14,899 nt of DNA from Deltaproteobacteria bacterium (GCA_021799555.1 JAJZAG010000054.1:1-14899), one strand, 5' to 3'. Numbered from the stretch's first letter, positions 7,328 through 14,784 are shown. The notes: generated by a model not told the origin, from the sequence alone. Numbers and translations: made by a program.

Positions 7328-7542
7328 AGGCCCAACTCCCGTGTGTATGATTGCGCCGCTACGGCCGCGCGCGGGCTGCGCTCGCGCCACAGGGTGCGCA
7401 TCGCCAATGGTTATAGCCGTATCGCGGGCACTGCTTCCAGCGCGCGCATCAGATATTGGCGGCGGCCTTTCAGATCGCGCGGCGATACTGATATTCTGAC
7501 GGCGCGCCGCGCGTTCGCGCGGCGCATCGCCGAGGCGAGACT

Positions 7543-8781
7543 GTGACTGCGATCGACACGCTGATCATTTTACTTATCGCCATAGTGGCCGGACTTGGTC
7601 TGGTCTTTATCGGCGTACTCATTCAATGGAGTCTGCGCAAGGCGTGGCCCAAGGCGCCCGAGGCCGCCGCCGAAGCGGCGCCCGAGGTTGCGCCGCAGGC
7701 TCAAATTGCGCCGGAGATCGAAGCTGCCGCGACACCCGAAGCTGCCGGAGCGCCGCCCGCGATCGAGCGCGAAGCGGAGCCTGCCGTGGAAGAGATCGCG
7801 CCCGCCATCGAGCCGATGCCGGCCGCCGAGGCGCCCCGCGCTCCAGTGCGAATCGGAATCGGGCTGCGCAAGACGCGGGAAAACTTCCTGTCGCGGATTC
7901 GCGCCGCGATCACGGGAGCGAAGAAGGCTGATGAGATTTATGAAGGCCTCGAAGAGGCGCTCATCGCCGCCGATGTCGGCGTCGAGGCGTCAATGAAGCT
8001 TGCGGCGGCGGTGCGCAAACGGCTGGGCAACGATAATCGTCCCGACGTTATCCGCGACGCGCTCAAGGCGGAGATCACGGCGATGCTGGCGGACGCGGAG
8101 CGCGCGCCGGCCGTCCCCGGCGAAGGTCCGCTCGTAATCATGCTGGTAGGAGTCAACGGAGTTGGCAAAACGACCACCGTCGCAAAGCTTGCGGTGCGGA
8201 TGCGCGAAGAGCGCGGCGCGGTGGTTGTCGCCGCGGCGGATACGTTTCGCGCGGCCGCCATCGAGCAGCTTGAAGTATGGTGCGACCGGGCCGGCGCGCA
8301 GATTATCAAGCATCAGCAGGGATCGGATCCCGCCGCCGTCGCGTTCGACGCGGTCAAGGCCGGACTCGCGCGGGGCGCCGGTACGGTGATAATCGACACA
8401 GCCGGACGGCTGCAGACGAAGGTCAATCTGATGGAGGAGCTTAAGAAGATCGCGCGAATCGTCGGGCGCGAGCTTCCCGGTGCTCCGCACGAGACGTGGC
8501 TGGTGCTCGACGCGAACACGGGGCAGAATGCGCTCAGCCAGGCGAAGATTTTCGGAGACGCGGTGCCGCTGACTGGAGTAGTGTTGGCCAAACTCGACAG
8601 CACGGCGAAGGGCGGCGTCGTTGTCGCGATCGCGGATCGGCTGAGGGTGCCGGTGCGGTTCGTCGGGCTGGGCGAAGGAATCGAGGATTTGCGGGAATTC
8701 GACGCGCGCGAGTTTGTCGAAGCGTTGTTTGAGACAACCGGCGAGGAAAGCGTCGGCGCAAGCGGTTCTTATGCGGCTTGA
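7543..8781 (+). CDS. ftsY: Signal recognition particle receptor FtsY
   Basis: A 412-residue SRP GTPase that docks SRP-ribosome complexes at the inner membrane. Residues 5-30 form a membrane helix (LIILLIAIVAGLGLVFIGVL), followed by an Ala/Glu/Pro-rich linker to about residue 100, and then the NG domain. GTPase motifs are G1 GVNGVGKTTT (about 203-212), the SRP insertion DTFRAAAIEQL (about 233), G3 DTAGRLQ (about 285) and G4 AKLDSTAKGG (about 349). The start is GTG at 7543 with a GAGGCGAG-type ribosome binding site. A GC-rich 9-bp hairpin (7504-7525, loop GTTC) lies just upstream in the leader. A transmembrane N-terminus rather than the amphipathic acidic A domain of E. coli is known in other FtsY groups. 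Confidence 0.97.
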   Translation: MTAIDTLIILLIAIVAGLGLVFIGVLIQWSLRKAWPKAPEAAAEAAPEVAPQAQIAPEIEAAATPEAAGAPPAIEREAEPAVEEIAPAIEPMPAAEAPRAPVRIGIGLRKTRENFLSRIRAAITGAKKADEIYEGLEEALIAADVGVEASMKLAAAVRKRLGNDNRPDVIRDALKAEITAMLADAERAPAVPGEGPLVIMLVGVNGVGKTTTVAKLAVRMREERGAVVVAAADTFRAAAIEQLEVWCDRAGAQIIKHQQGSDPAAVAFDAVKAGLARGAGTVIIDTAGRLQTKVNLMEELKKIARIVGRELPGAPHETWLVLDANTGQNALSQAKIFGDAVPLTGVVLAKLDSTAKGGVVVAIADRLRVPVRFVGLGEGIEDLREFDAREFVEALFETTGEESVGASGSYAA

Positions 8782-8807
8782 CAGGGCAGTTTATCGAAAA
8801 TTAAACT
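8778..8807 (+). promoter_or_regulatory. Promoter for the zapB-zapA-6S-fau-rny cluster
   Basis: A perfect TTGACA (8778-8783) overlaps the ftsY stop codon and is followed 18 bases later by TAAACT (8802-8807, four of six). AGTTTA (8788-8793) and TAAACT form a small inverted repeat in the same place. Transcription would start near 8814, just before the ZapB-like gene. The AT-rich base composition stands out from the GC-rich surroundings. Confidence 0.5.
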
Positions 8808-8828
8808 AAAGGTAGAAGTTTTTCGACT

Positions 8829-9083
8829 ATGGCGACTCCGATTGACGTTCTCAAACAACTCGACGAACGGATTCAGTCCTCTGTAAACCGGATCCAGCAG
8901 TTGCGCCGGGAAAACGACGTGCTTGCGCAGAAGTTGGCCGAGAGCGAAAAGCGCCTCGCCGACGCGCACTCGCAACTTCATCAGTTCGAGCAGGAGCGCA
9001 AGCAGCACGAAACCGAACGGCTTGAAGTCCGCAGCAGGATCGAGAAAATCCTGTCGCGATTTGACGGTATAGAACTCGGCTGA
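8829..9083 (+). CDS. ZapB-like coiled-coil cell division protein
   Basis: An 84-residue protein that is almost entirely one coiled coil: heptad-patterned Leu/Ile with many Glu, Gln, Arg and Lys, and no other domain. Small coiled-coil proteins encoded directly upstream of zapA are regularly of ZapB type; ZapB binds ZapA and links the Z-ring to the nucleoid. That context, the length (E. coli ZapB is about 80 residues) and composition support the call, but coiled coils are poor evidence of orthology. The zapA ATG follows after 19 bases, so the two are cotranscribed. Confidence 0.72.
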   Translation: MATPIDVLKQLDERIQSSVNRIQQLRRENDVLAQKLAESEKRLADAHSQLHQFEQERKQHETERLEVRSRIEKILSRFDGIELG

Positions 9084-9102
9084 ACCTAGCTTCGGCCGCA
9101 TT

Positions 9103-9384
9103 ATGAAAGGCGTCAACGTCGAAATAATGGGCCAGTCGTTGACCGTCGCGAGTGACGGCGGCGACGACTATGTGCGCGAGCTGGCCCGCGCGGTTGACGC
9201 CAGGATCAGGGAGATTCGCGGCGCAGGAACGCAATCAGTAAGCTCAATTCACCTTGCGATTCTGGCCGCGCTTAACTTCGCCGACGAGCTCGAACGCCTG
9301 CGCCTTGAGCATCAGGCATTGGTCGAGCGTATCGAGGCGATGAACAAGAGGCTGTCGGCCGCCATTGACGCCACGCAGGCATAA
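9103..9384 (+). CDS. zapA: Cell division protein ZapA
   Basis: A 93-residue cytosolic protein with the ZapA layout: an N-terminal strand segment VNVEIMGQSLTV that in family members packs the globular head, the helix DDYVRELARAVDARIREIR, and the long C-terminal helix HLAILAALNFADELERLRLE running into a coiled coil. ZapA tetramers cross-link FtsZ protofilaments. Length is usual for the family. Upstream is the ZapB-like gene and downstream lies 6S RNA then 5-formyl-THF cyclo-ligase, the conserved zapA-ssrS-fau order, which strongly supports the identity. No strong ribosome binding site is seen before the ATG, consistent with coupling to the upstream gene. Confidence 0.92.
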   Translation: MKGVNVEIMGQSLTVASDGGDDYVRELARAVDARIREIRGAGTQSVSSIHLAILAALNFADELERLRLEHQALVERIEAMNKRLSAAIDATQA

Positions 9385-9425
9385 TTCGGCGCGCGAGCCC
9401 ATTCGATGGTTTTCCCGAACTTTAA

Positions 9426-9638
9426 GGCACGGGGGCGGGGAAGTCGGTTTGATAGCGACTAGCCACAACGCGAGGCTCTGGATTTCCGGGCCCGTGAGAG
9501 GGTTTGCAAAGTCCGCGGCGATTGGATGCGGCGAGCATTATCGCGCCCTGATGGGTGCGCCGCCCGGCAAGGACCTGGCGTCATGCGACGCGCGGCGCCG
9601 ATGCGTTCAGTGGTTGAGTAGTTAGACCCGCTCCCGCC
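9426..9638 (+). ncRNA. ssrS: 6S RNA
   Basis: The 254-base gap between zapA and fau is the classic place of 6S RNA, which binds sigma70-RNA polymerase as a promoter mimic. The sequence folds accordingly. GGGGGCGGG (9431-9439) pairs with CCCGCTCCC (9627-9635), extendable by GGC/GCC. ACTAGCCAC (9458-9466) pairs with GTGGTTGAGT (9610-9619) with one bulge. AACGC (9467-9471) pairs with GCGTT (9603-9607). A large central bubble follows, whose 3' strand carries the small hairpin GCGTC-ATGC-GACGC (9578-9591), as in known 6S RNAs. A terminal arm starts with GTCC/GGAC (9511-9514/9571-9574) and ends in a hairpin (9528-9563). Ends are set by the closing stem; true 5' and 3' ends may differ by several bases. 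Confidence 0.8.
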
Positions 9639-10286
9639 ATGGCGAGGTCCGTGGCGGACGAAAAGCAATACCTACGGGCGATCCTTACCGATTGCCGAAT
9701 CGCGCTTGATCGCGAGCGCGCACGCTCGTCTTCGGCAGAAATCGCGCGGCGGCTTCTGGCTGCGGATTTTTATCGCGACGCGCGCGTTGTCGTGCTTTAC
9801 GCCGCGATTGAAAACGAGGTCTCGACCGCGGCTCTCATCGCCGACGCGCTCGAATCCGGAAAGACGGTGATGCTGCCGCGGTACGACCGCGTTCGCGATC
9901 GTTACAACCCCGCACATGTCGATCGGCGGCATCCACTGGTGGCAGGGGCCTTCGGAATTCCGGAACCGCCGCCGGACGCGACCGCGGCCACGGCGCAGGA
10001 TCTCGCGGACGCGATTGTCTGCGTTCCGGGGGTCGGGTTCGGAATCAGAGGTGAGCGGCTGGGACGCGGCAAGGGCCATTATGATCGTTTCCTCGCGGAG
10101 TTTTGCGCGGAAGCAATCACGGTCGGTCTTGCCCATTCGTTTCAGCTGCTCGATCGGATTCCTGAACAGTCTTTCGATCGGCGGCTCAACATGATCGTCA
10201 CCGAGTCCGCCATCTATCGCGCTGTCGATGCGCCAAAGCGTCGGCGCGGCGCGGCGGGCCAAGGAGGTACGCCAGGGTGGCTCTGA
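9639..10286 (+). CDS. fau: 5-formyltetrahydrofolate cyclo-ligase
   Basis: A 215-residue enzyme converting 5-formyl-THF to 5,10-methenyl-THF with ATP, in cytosolic one-carbon metabolism. The family signature is seen around residues 131-151 as PGVGFGIRGERLGRGKGHYDRF, close to the usual PGxxFDxxGxRLGxGxGYYDR but with Gly for Asp and His for the first Tyr. YAAIENEVST near residue 50 and VMLPRYD near 75 also fit. The N-terminus supplies the expected helix (EKQYLRAILTDCRIALDRERA). The ATG at 9639 abuts the 6S RNA closing stem; a GTG at 9651 preceded by GAGG is an alternative. A basic tail of about 20 residues follows the conserved domain. The stop overlaps rny by ten bases. Confidence 0.92.
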   Translation: MARSVADEKQYLRAILTDCRIALDRERARSSSAEIARRLLAADFYRDARVVVLYAAIENEVSTAALIADALESGKTVMLPRYDRVRDRYNPAHVDRRHPLVAGAFGIPEPPPDATAATAQDLADAIVCVPGVGFGIRGERLGRGKGHYDRFLAEFCAEAITVGLAHSFQLLDRIPEQSFDRRLNMIVTESAIYRAVDAPKRRRGAAGQGGTPGWL

Positions 10287-11881
10287 TAACCGCAATCCTG
10301 GGATTCATTATTGGTGGCGCGGTCTTTTTCGTCTGGGGATTGATGCGGCGGCGAACGGAAACCGTCGATCTCGAGGCTGCGCGCGCTCAGGCCGAAGAAA
10401 TCAGCAAGGAGTTAACACGGGAGGCTCAAACCAGAAGCGAACTTATCGTCAAGGAGGCCGAAGTAAAGGCCAAGGATATCCTCGTCGGCGCGCGCGCCGA
10501 CGCCGAGCGCGAAGTGCGCGACCGGCGGCGCGAACTGCAGTCGGCGGAAGCCAAGCTCGAATCGCGCGAAGAGGTGTTCGAAAAACGGCTCGAGGCGTTT
10601 GAGCGCCGCGAGGCCGATCTCAACCGCCGCGATCAGTCCATCCGCAATCGCGAAAAAAATCTCACCGAAAAGGAAACCCAGCATCAGGCCATGCTCGATG
10701 AAAAACTCGCCGAGCAGCAGAGGCTGGTTGACGAGGCCCGCACCCGGCTCGAGGCTGTCGCGGGTCTCACGCGCGAGGAAGCCAAACGCACCTTGATGGA
10801 CGAAATGATCGGGCAGGCGCGCACGGAAGCCGCCAAGCACATCCGCGTCGTCGAAGAAGAGGCGCGCGAAGAGGCCGACCGCCGCGCCAAGCGAATCGTG
10901 TCAATCGCGATCGAGCGGCTGGCCGGAGAGTTTGTCGCCGAGCGCACCGTGTCGGTGATCGCGCTTCCCACCGACGAAATGAAGGGCCGGATCATCGGCC
11001 GCGAGGGGCGCAACATCCGTGCGATCGAAGCCGCCACCGGCGTTGACATTATCATCGACGACACGCCGGAGTCGGTCGTCATCTCGTGCCACAATCCGAT
11101 CCGGCGCGAGATCGCGCGGGTCGCGCTTGAGCGGCTGATCTCGGACGGCAGGATTCATCCGGGTCGGATCGAGGAAGTCGTGCGAAAGGCCGAGCAGGAG
11201 GTCGAGGAATCGATCCGCGAGGCGGGACAACGCGCGATCATCGAAGTCGGCGTGCACGGGATTCATCCGGAACTCGTCAAGCTGCTTGGAATGCTCAAGT
11301 ACCGGTACTCATACGCGCAGAACGTGCTGATGCATTCGATCGAGGCGGCGTTCATCTGCGGCGCGATGGCCGCTGAGCTGGGACTCAACGAAAAGCAGGC
11401 GCGCCGCGCGGCGCTCTTGCACGATATCGGCAAGGCGCTCACCCATGAGGTTGAAGGCTCGCATGCGCTGATTGGCGGCGAGCTTGCGCGCAAGTACGGC
11501 GAGTCGGCGAAGATCGTCAACGCGATCGCGGCGCATCACGAGGAAGTCAAGGCCGAAACGATCCTGGCGCCGTTGGTCGACGCCGCCGACGCGCTGTCGG
11601 GAGCGCGGCCGGGCGCGCGGCGCGAGGTGCTCGAGAGCTACGTCAAGCGGCTCGAGGATCTCGAGACGATCGCGAAGTCGTTCAAGGGCGTCGAGAAGTG
11701 CTTTGCCGTCCAGGCGGGCCGCGAGATGCGCGTGATTGTTGAGCCCAACCAGGTGACCGATGAGGACACGGTGATGCTTGCACGCGACGTGGCGCGCAAA
11801 ATCGAAACCGACATGACCTATCCGGGGCAGATCCGCGTCACCGTAATCCGCGAGACGCGGGCGACGGAGTTGGCGAAATAG
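10277..11881 (+). CDS. rny: Ribonuclease Y
   Basis: A 534-residue membrane-anchored endoribonuclease that initiates mRNA decay. Domain order is diagnostic: one N-terminal membrane helix (about residues 3-22), a long charged coiled coil (about 25-205), a KH RNA-binding domain with GRIIGREGRNIRAIEAATG (about 236-254), and an HD metal-dependent phosphohydrolase domain with LLHDIGKA (about 380) and HHEE (about 420). Length agrees with the 520-residue Bacillus protein. The start is GTG at 10277, nine bases after AAGGAGG, and lies inside the end of fau, so the genes are cotranscribed. In many genomes a metallophosphoesterase gene (ymdB type) follows; here a terminator hairpin does instead. Confidence 0.96.
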   Translation: MALITAILGFIIGGAVFFVWGLMRRRTETVDLEAARAQAEEISKELTREAQTRSELIVKEAEVKAKDILVGARADAEREVRDRRRELQSAEAKLESREEVFEKRLEAFERREADLNRRDQSIRNREKNLTEKETQHQAMLDEKLAEQQRLVDEARTRLEAVAGLTREEAKRTLMDEMIGQARTEAAKHIRVVEEEAREEADRRAKRIVSIAIERLAGEFVAERTVSVIALPTDEMKGRIIGREGRNIRAIEAATGVDIIIDDTPESVVISCHNPIRREIARVALERLISDGRIHPGRIEEVVRKAEQEVEESIREAGQRAIIEVGVHGIHPELVKLLGMLKYRYSYAQNVLMHSIEAAFICGAMAAELGLNEKQARRAALLHDIGKALTHEVEGSHALIGGELARKYGESAKIVNAIAAHHEEVKAETILAPLVDAADALSGARPGARREVLESYVKRLEDLETIAKSFKGVEKCFAVQAGREMRVIVEPNQVTDEDTVMLARDVARKIETDMTYPGQIRVTVIRETRATELAK

Positions 11882-11907
11882 GCGACCTGGGCAAATTGAG
11901 TTCGCCG

Positions 11908-11948
11908 GCGCGGGCGCTGCTGAAATTTCGGCGGCGCCCGCGCGCTTT
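11908..11948 (+). terminator. Terminator hairpin after rny
   Basis: GCGCGGGCGC (11908-11917) and GCGCCCGCGC (11934-11943) are perfectly complementary, and the inner bases TGCTG/CGGCG extend the stem to about 15 pairs with the loop AAATTT. The downstream CGCTTTA tract is short, so termination may be partial. It begins 27 bases after the rny stop and argues that the next gene starts downstream of it. Confidence 0.65.
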
Positions 11949-11975
11949 ACGCCGCACCGCCGCGAGCGATAGTAT
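11946..11975 (+). promoter_or_regulatory. Possible promoter of the ferritin-like gene
   Basis: TTTACG (11946-11951) and TAGTAT (11970-11975), each four of six matches, are 18 bases apart and sit between the rny terminator and the ATG at 11986. Transcription would start only about 2-4 bases before that ATG, giving an almost leaderless message, which would explain the absence of a ribosome binding site there. Confidence 0.35.
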
Positions 11976-11985
11976 CGCGGCCACG

Positions 11986-12531
11986 ATGCCGACCACACGT
12001 GAGGCGCTCGAGACCACGATCGCGCTCGAAAAACAGAGCATGTCACTGTATGCGTTGATGGCGAAGATTTTCGCCGCCGATGCGCGCTTGCGCGATTTCT
12101 GGTTCGCGATGGCGCGCGACGAGGCGCGCCATGTCGGCGCGCTCGATCTGGTCTCGACCGTGCTCGAAATCGACGGCAAGCTCGACGCACCGAGTCCGAT
12201 CTCGCTCGAGGATTCGACGATCCTGAAGCTGCGCGCGATGCTCGAGCGGTTCCACCGCGAAGCCGTTCCGGAATTGAAGATTCAACGCGCGCTTGCGATG
12301 GCGCTCGAAGTCGAGGAGACCGAGATCGAAGATTTGGTCGCCGAATTGCTCAAGGCGGTGCAGGCGCCGGATGAATACGAGCGATGCTTGCGGCTTTTGA
12401 TCCACGACCTAGGAGAACTGGGCTTCATGATCGAGCGTCACTGCGCCGATGTGGGATTGCTGCGGCGCTGCGACGCGCTGTGCAACCGCCATGCCGAAAC
12501 GCTTCGCGTCCAGGCCGCCGGGGGCCGCTAA
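11986..12531 (+). CDS. Ferritin-like / rubrerythrin-type domain protein
   Basis: A 181-residue helical protein with the pattern of a ferritin-like four-helix bundle: E15 in the first helix (LEKQSMSLY), E46-x2-H49 (DEARHVGAL) in the second, and a Glu-rich third helix (MALEVEETEIEDL, about 106-118) followed by His/Glu positions in the fourth (LLIHDLGELGFMIERH, about 138-152). These could bind a di-iron site as in rubrerythrins. No C-terminal rubredoxin cysteines are present. Function could be peroxide detoxification or iron handling; the substrate is not determinable. The ATG at 11986 is preferred to a TTG at 11896, because the latter precedes the rny terminator and adds 30 low-complexity basic residues. 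Confidence 0.78.
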   Translation: MPTTREALETTIALEKQSMSLYALMAKIFAADARLRDFWFAMARDEARHVGALDLVSTVLEIDGKLDAPSPISLEDSTILKLRAMLERFHREAVPELKIQRALAMALEVEETEIEDLVAELLKAVQAPDEYERCLRLLIHDLGELGFMIERHCADVGLLRRCDALCNRHAETLRVQAAGGR

Positions 12532-12639
12532 CGCCGGCATCGCCAGATTGATCAATCCACGGTCCCGCGTACGTAATCGACAGTCAGCCGCTGCAATCAG
12601 GTTTCGCCCGCGCTAGTGGCGCGGTGGCGGATCGTCGGC

Positions 12640-12645
12640 TATATT
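12640..12645 (+). promoter_or_regulatory. -10 box for the tRNA genes
   Basis: TATATT lies 11 bases before the first base of tRNA-Gln, at the correct distance for a -10 element with a GC-rich discriminator. No good -35 is seen 16-18 bases upstream. Both tRNA genes may be read from here. Confidence 0.4.
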
Positions 12646-12656
12646 CTGCTGAGCGC

Positions 12657-12732
12657 TGAGGAGTGGCCAAACTGGCAAGGCACCTGACTCTGGATCAGGG
12701 GATTGAAGGTTCGAATCCTTCCTCCTCAGCCA
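12657..12732 (+). tRNA. tRNA-Gln (anticodon CUG)
   Basis: A complete cloverleaf: acceptor TGAGGAG (12657-12663) pairs with CTCCTCA (12722-12728), D stem GCC/GGC, anticodon stem CCTGA/TCAGG with loop CTCTGGA giving anticodon CTG at 12690-12692, T stem GAAGG/CCTTC with loop TTCGAAT, discriminator G and an encoded CCA. The first base T of the acceptor is typical for tRNA-Gln. Confidence 0.96.
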
Positions 12733-12770
12733 ACTCACCATCGCCGCATCGGCGGGGTTTAGCGACGGAC

Positions 12771-12845
12771 GGTCCCATCGTCTAGTGGTTAGGACACCGG
12801 CCTCTCACGTCGGGAACGCGGGTTCGACTCCCGCTGGGATCACCA
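12771..12845 (+). tRNA. tRNA-Glu (anticodon CUC)
   Basis: A complete cloverleaf: acceptor GGTCCCA (12771-12777) pairs with TGGGATC (12835-12841) with one G-U pair, anticodon stem CCGGC/GTCGG with loop CTCTCAC giving anticodon CTC at 12804-12806, T loop TTCGACT, discriminator A and encoded CCA. Its 3' end faces a tyrosine-recombinase remnant, so it was probably the attachment site of an integrative element. No second copy of the 3' end is seen in the window. Confidence 0.96.
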
Positions 12846-12867
12846 AGTAAATAAGAGGTTGTCGAGC

Positions 12868-13511
12868 CTAAGCGCTTTTGCTCTGGGCCATTGGCGCCAA
12901 ATCGGCGCCATCTCTAGTGCCTGGCGCAGCCGACCGACTGCCGCGGCCAAGGTCGACGCCGTTCACCGCCGCGCGCAGATACGCTTCCGACAATTGGCTT
13001 TTCTCATCGTTATGCGCGAGCCTTTGTGTCCCAAGAGTGATTGCAGGCAGCGCGCCGCAACGCCGCCTGGTAGCTTGCGAACGTATGCCTCAGGTCGTGA
13101 AGGCGGAAGTCCTCGATAGCAGCTCGCTTCACCGCACGCCGAAACAACATCGTGGCCTGGTTTGGTCCTATCGGAAACAGACAGAGCGCGTCGAGGCGCG
13201 GGGGCAGCGAGCGTAGCGAATCGAGCGCGGTATCGTTGGGGTAAACGTGCCGCGCCTCCCCGTTCTTAGTATCGGTGAGCGCGCCGATCCGATTCGCCCA
13301 GTCAATCGATTTTCGCGTAAGGCTCAGAATCTCGTTGTGCCGCGTTCCGGTGTTCAGGGCGAACACAACCAACGCTCGCAGATAAGACGACTTCGAAGCG
13401 TCGCATGCGGCTAGCAGCCGCTCAGTTGCTTCCAAACGGAGGAACTTGGTTCGTCCGGATGGTTCATGCAGTGGCTTCAATCGCAACTTGATTGGCGCTC
13501 AGATTCTCCAA
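12868..13511 (-). pseudogene. Decayed tyrosine recombinase (phage-type integrase)
   Basis: The largest open piece (13486-13010) covers the catalytic domain: the first arginine in NTGTRHNEILSL, the beta-hairpin lysine region TDTKNGEARHVY, and the HDLRHTFAS box. After ASYQ the frame breaks. A second frame gives LQSLLGHKGSRITMR (near 13036-13002), and after another shift a third gives LSEAYLRAAVNG (near 12993) to a stop at 12868. Where the nucleophile should stand (TMRY) the codon reads AAA (12999-13001). A further frame change lies near 13496, and the N-terminal core-binding domain is missing. The gene is therefore dead by several lesions. It sits 22 bases from the 3' end of tRNA-Glu, the normal place of an integrase after tRNA-targeted integration. 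Confidence 0.88.
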
Positions 13512-13583
13512 ACGAACCGCCAAGTAAGTGCCTCGGTGTCTGCGTAGCGAAGGTAATAGCCCGCGCCGGTCTGATGCGCGGTT

Positions 13584-14030
13584 TCAGTTGAGAGATGTGG
13601 GTGGGGCGAGCACTTTGCCGAGCCGGTCGCGCCGCTTGACGAGGTCGGCCAGGGTGTAGCGATCAAGAGTGGAGAAGAAGCTGTCGCAGGCCTCCGCTAT
13701 AACGCCCGCGAGTCCGCAGACATCCGTGATGATGCAGCGATTGCGTTCGACATCGAAGCATTCCACCGGCTTGAGCGGCCCCTCGGTGTAACGGACAACT
13801 TCGCCGATGTTGATTTGACCGGGCGCGCGCGCCAACTCGATGCCGCCGCCTTTACCGCGATAGCTTTTGATGAATCCGCCGCGAGAGAGGTTGTGCACGA
13901 CCTTGACGAGATGGTTGCGTGAGATTTCATAACGATCGGCGATCTCCGAGATATTGGCGATGCGATCGCGCCGAATTGCGAGATACATCAGGACTCGCAG
14001 GGAATAATCGGTGTAATAGGTGAGCTGCAT
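13584..14030 (-). CDS. nsrR: Rrf2-family regulator, NsrR-like (iron-sulfur NO sensor)
   Basis: A 148-residue DNA-binding protein. The N-terminal winged helix-turn-helix (IANISEIADRYEISRNHLVKVVHNL, 24-48) and wing (YRGKGGGIELAR) match Rrf2 proteins. Three cysteines, C91, C99 and C105 (ECFDVERNRC then IITDVC), can hold the cluster, and D8 (TYYTDYS) stands where the Streptomyces NsrR fourth ligand lies. The C-terminal LDRYTLADLV block is typical of NsrR. NsrR represses NO-detoxification genes until its cluster is nitrosylated. The ATG at 14030 starts the conserved MQLTYYTDYSLR; a longer in-frame stretch upstream is the antisense of coding sequence. It lies five bases after the hemerythrin gene stop, with a matching operator upstream of both. 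The C-x7-C spacing differs slightly from E. coli. Confidence 0.88.
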   Translation of the reverse strand: MQLTYYTDYSLRVLMYLAIRRDRIANISEIADRYEISRNHLVKVVHNLSRGGFIKSYRGKGGGIELARAPGQINIGEVVRYTEGPLKPVECFDVERNRCIITDVCGLAGVIAEACDSFFSTLDRYTLADLVKRRDRLGKVLAPPTSLN

Positions 14031-14035
14031 GGCGG

Positions 14036-14779
14036 CTAAAGCTCGAAGGACTGCATCAGTGACAATATTTCCATTTGTTCGGCGTGTCCAAACACTTTGT
14101 TCATGATCGGATAAAGGATTGCCTCCTCCTGGCGGTAGTGACTCTGGAATAGGGCCATTGGCTCTACGGGCCGATCGAACTCCTCCAGAATTGTAGCGCA
14201 ATCTCTCGCCAGGTTGAGTTTGATGGCGAATCGATCTACCACGCGCTCGATCTCGCGATGTTCTGACCGCATTGCGGCCGTCGAGCCGCCGCCATCGGTT
14301 TCCGTTTGCGCATCGAGCAGCGGGAACAGCACGAATTCCTCGAGGTCGATGTAGCGCCTCAGCCCCAATGACAGTTCGCGCACAAGACGGTGGACGGTGT
14401 CGATTTGACATCGGTCAACAGTTAATTCGAACTCACGCCAAAGCTCGTACAGGTGGAGATGATATGCAGCCATGGCGCTTGCGACCGTCAGCCGTGCGTC
14501 GGGCGAAGGCTTGGCCAGCGTCACGCGCCAGACGAATGGTCTGGGCTCGAGAGGCCACCAATGAAATCCGAGACCATAGCGCGCCTGTAATTCGGAAAAG
14601 AGCGGCACGAGCTGGCGGTGCGCCGAAACTTCAAACGAGCCGCCCGGTGGCAGGCGTTCAAAGGCTTCAAACGCGCGCGCACGTTCATTCCGAGACACTT
14701 CCCCCAAGTCAAGGACCGGACGTTCGGAGATCGTGCTGGCCGCGGCGCTCGGGTTGATTGATCGTTTTTTTTCAGGCAT
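14036..14779 (-). CDS. DUF2249-hemerythrin HHE domain fusion protein
   Basis: A 247-residue cytosolic protein with two domains. Residues 21-90 (VLDLGEVSRNERARAFEAF then GGSFEVSAHRQLVPLFSELQ and the terminal WRVTL) match DUF2249. Residues 105-235 form a hemerythrin-like four-helix bundle with candidate iron ligands H107/H109, the EEFVLFP motif (E147/E148), H174 with E178 (HREIE), and H214 with E218 (HYRQEEAILYP). Hemerythrin domains bind O2 or NO at a di-iron site and accompany NO-stress and iron-sulfur repair genes. First gene of an operon with the NsrR-like regulator, so a role in NO or O2 sensing or scavenging is likely (inference). The ATG at 14779 has AAGAG four bases upstream. Confidence 0.87.
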   Translation of the reverse strand: MPEKKRSINPSAAASTISERPVLDLGEVSRNERARAFEAFERLPPGGSFEVSAHRQLVPLFSELQARYGLGFHWWPLEPRPFVWRVTLAKPSPDARLTVASAMAAYHLHLYELWREFELTVDRCQIDTVHRLVRELSLGLRRYIDLEEFVLFPLLDAQTETDGGGSTAAMRSEHREIERVVDRFAIKLNLARDCATILEEFDRPVEPMALFQSHYRQEEAILYPIMNKVFGHAEQMEILSLMQSFEL

Positions 14780-14784
14780 TGCTC

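Noticed and set aside
6392..7546. Long plus-strand open frame of 384 codons
   Set aside because: It is antisense to the dehydrogenase gene, which has all SDR motifs. The plus translation is Arg/Gly/Asp-rich without motifs, a usual shadow in high-GC DNA.
11309..12190. Minus-strand frame of 293 codons over the end of rny
   Set aside because: Antisense to the HD domain of RNase Y and the ferritin-like gene; no recognisable motif.
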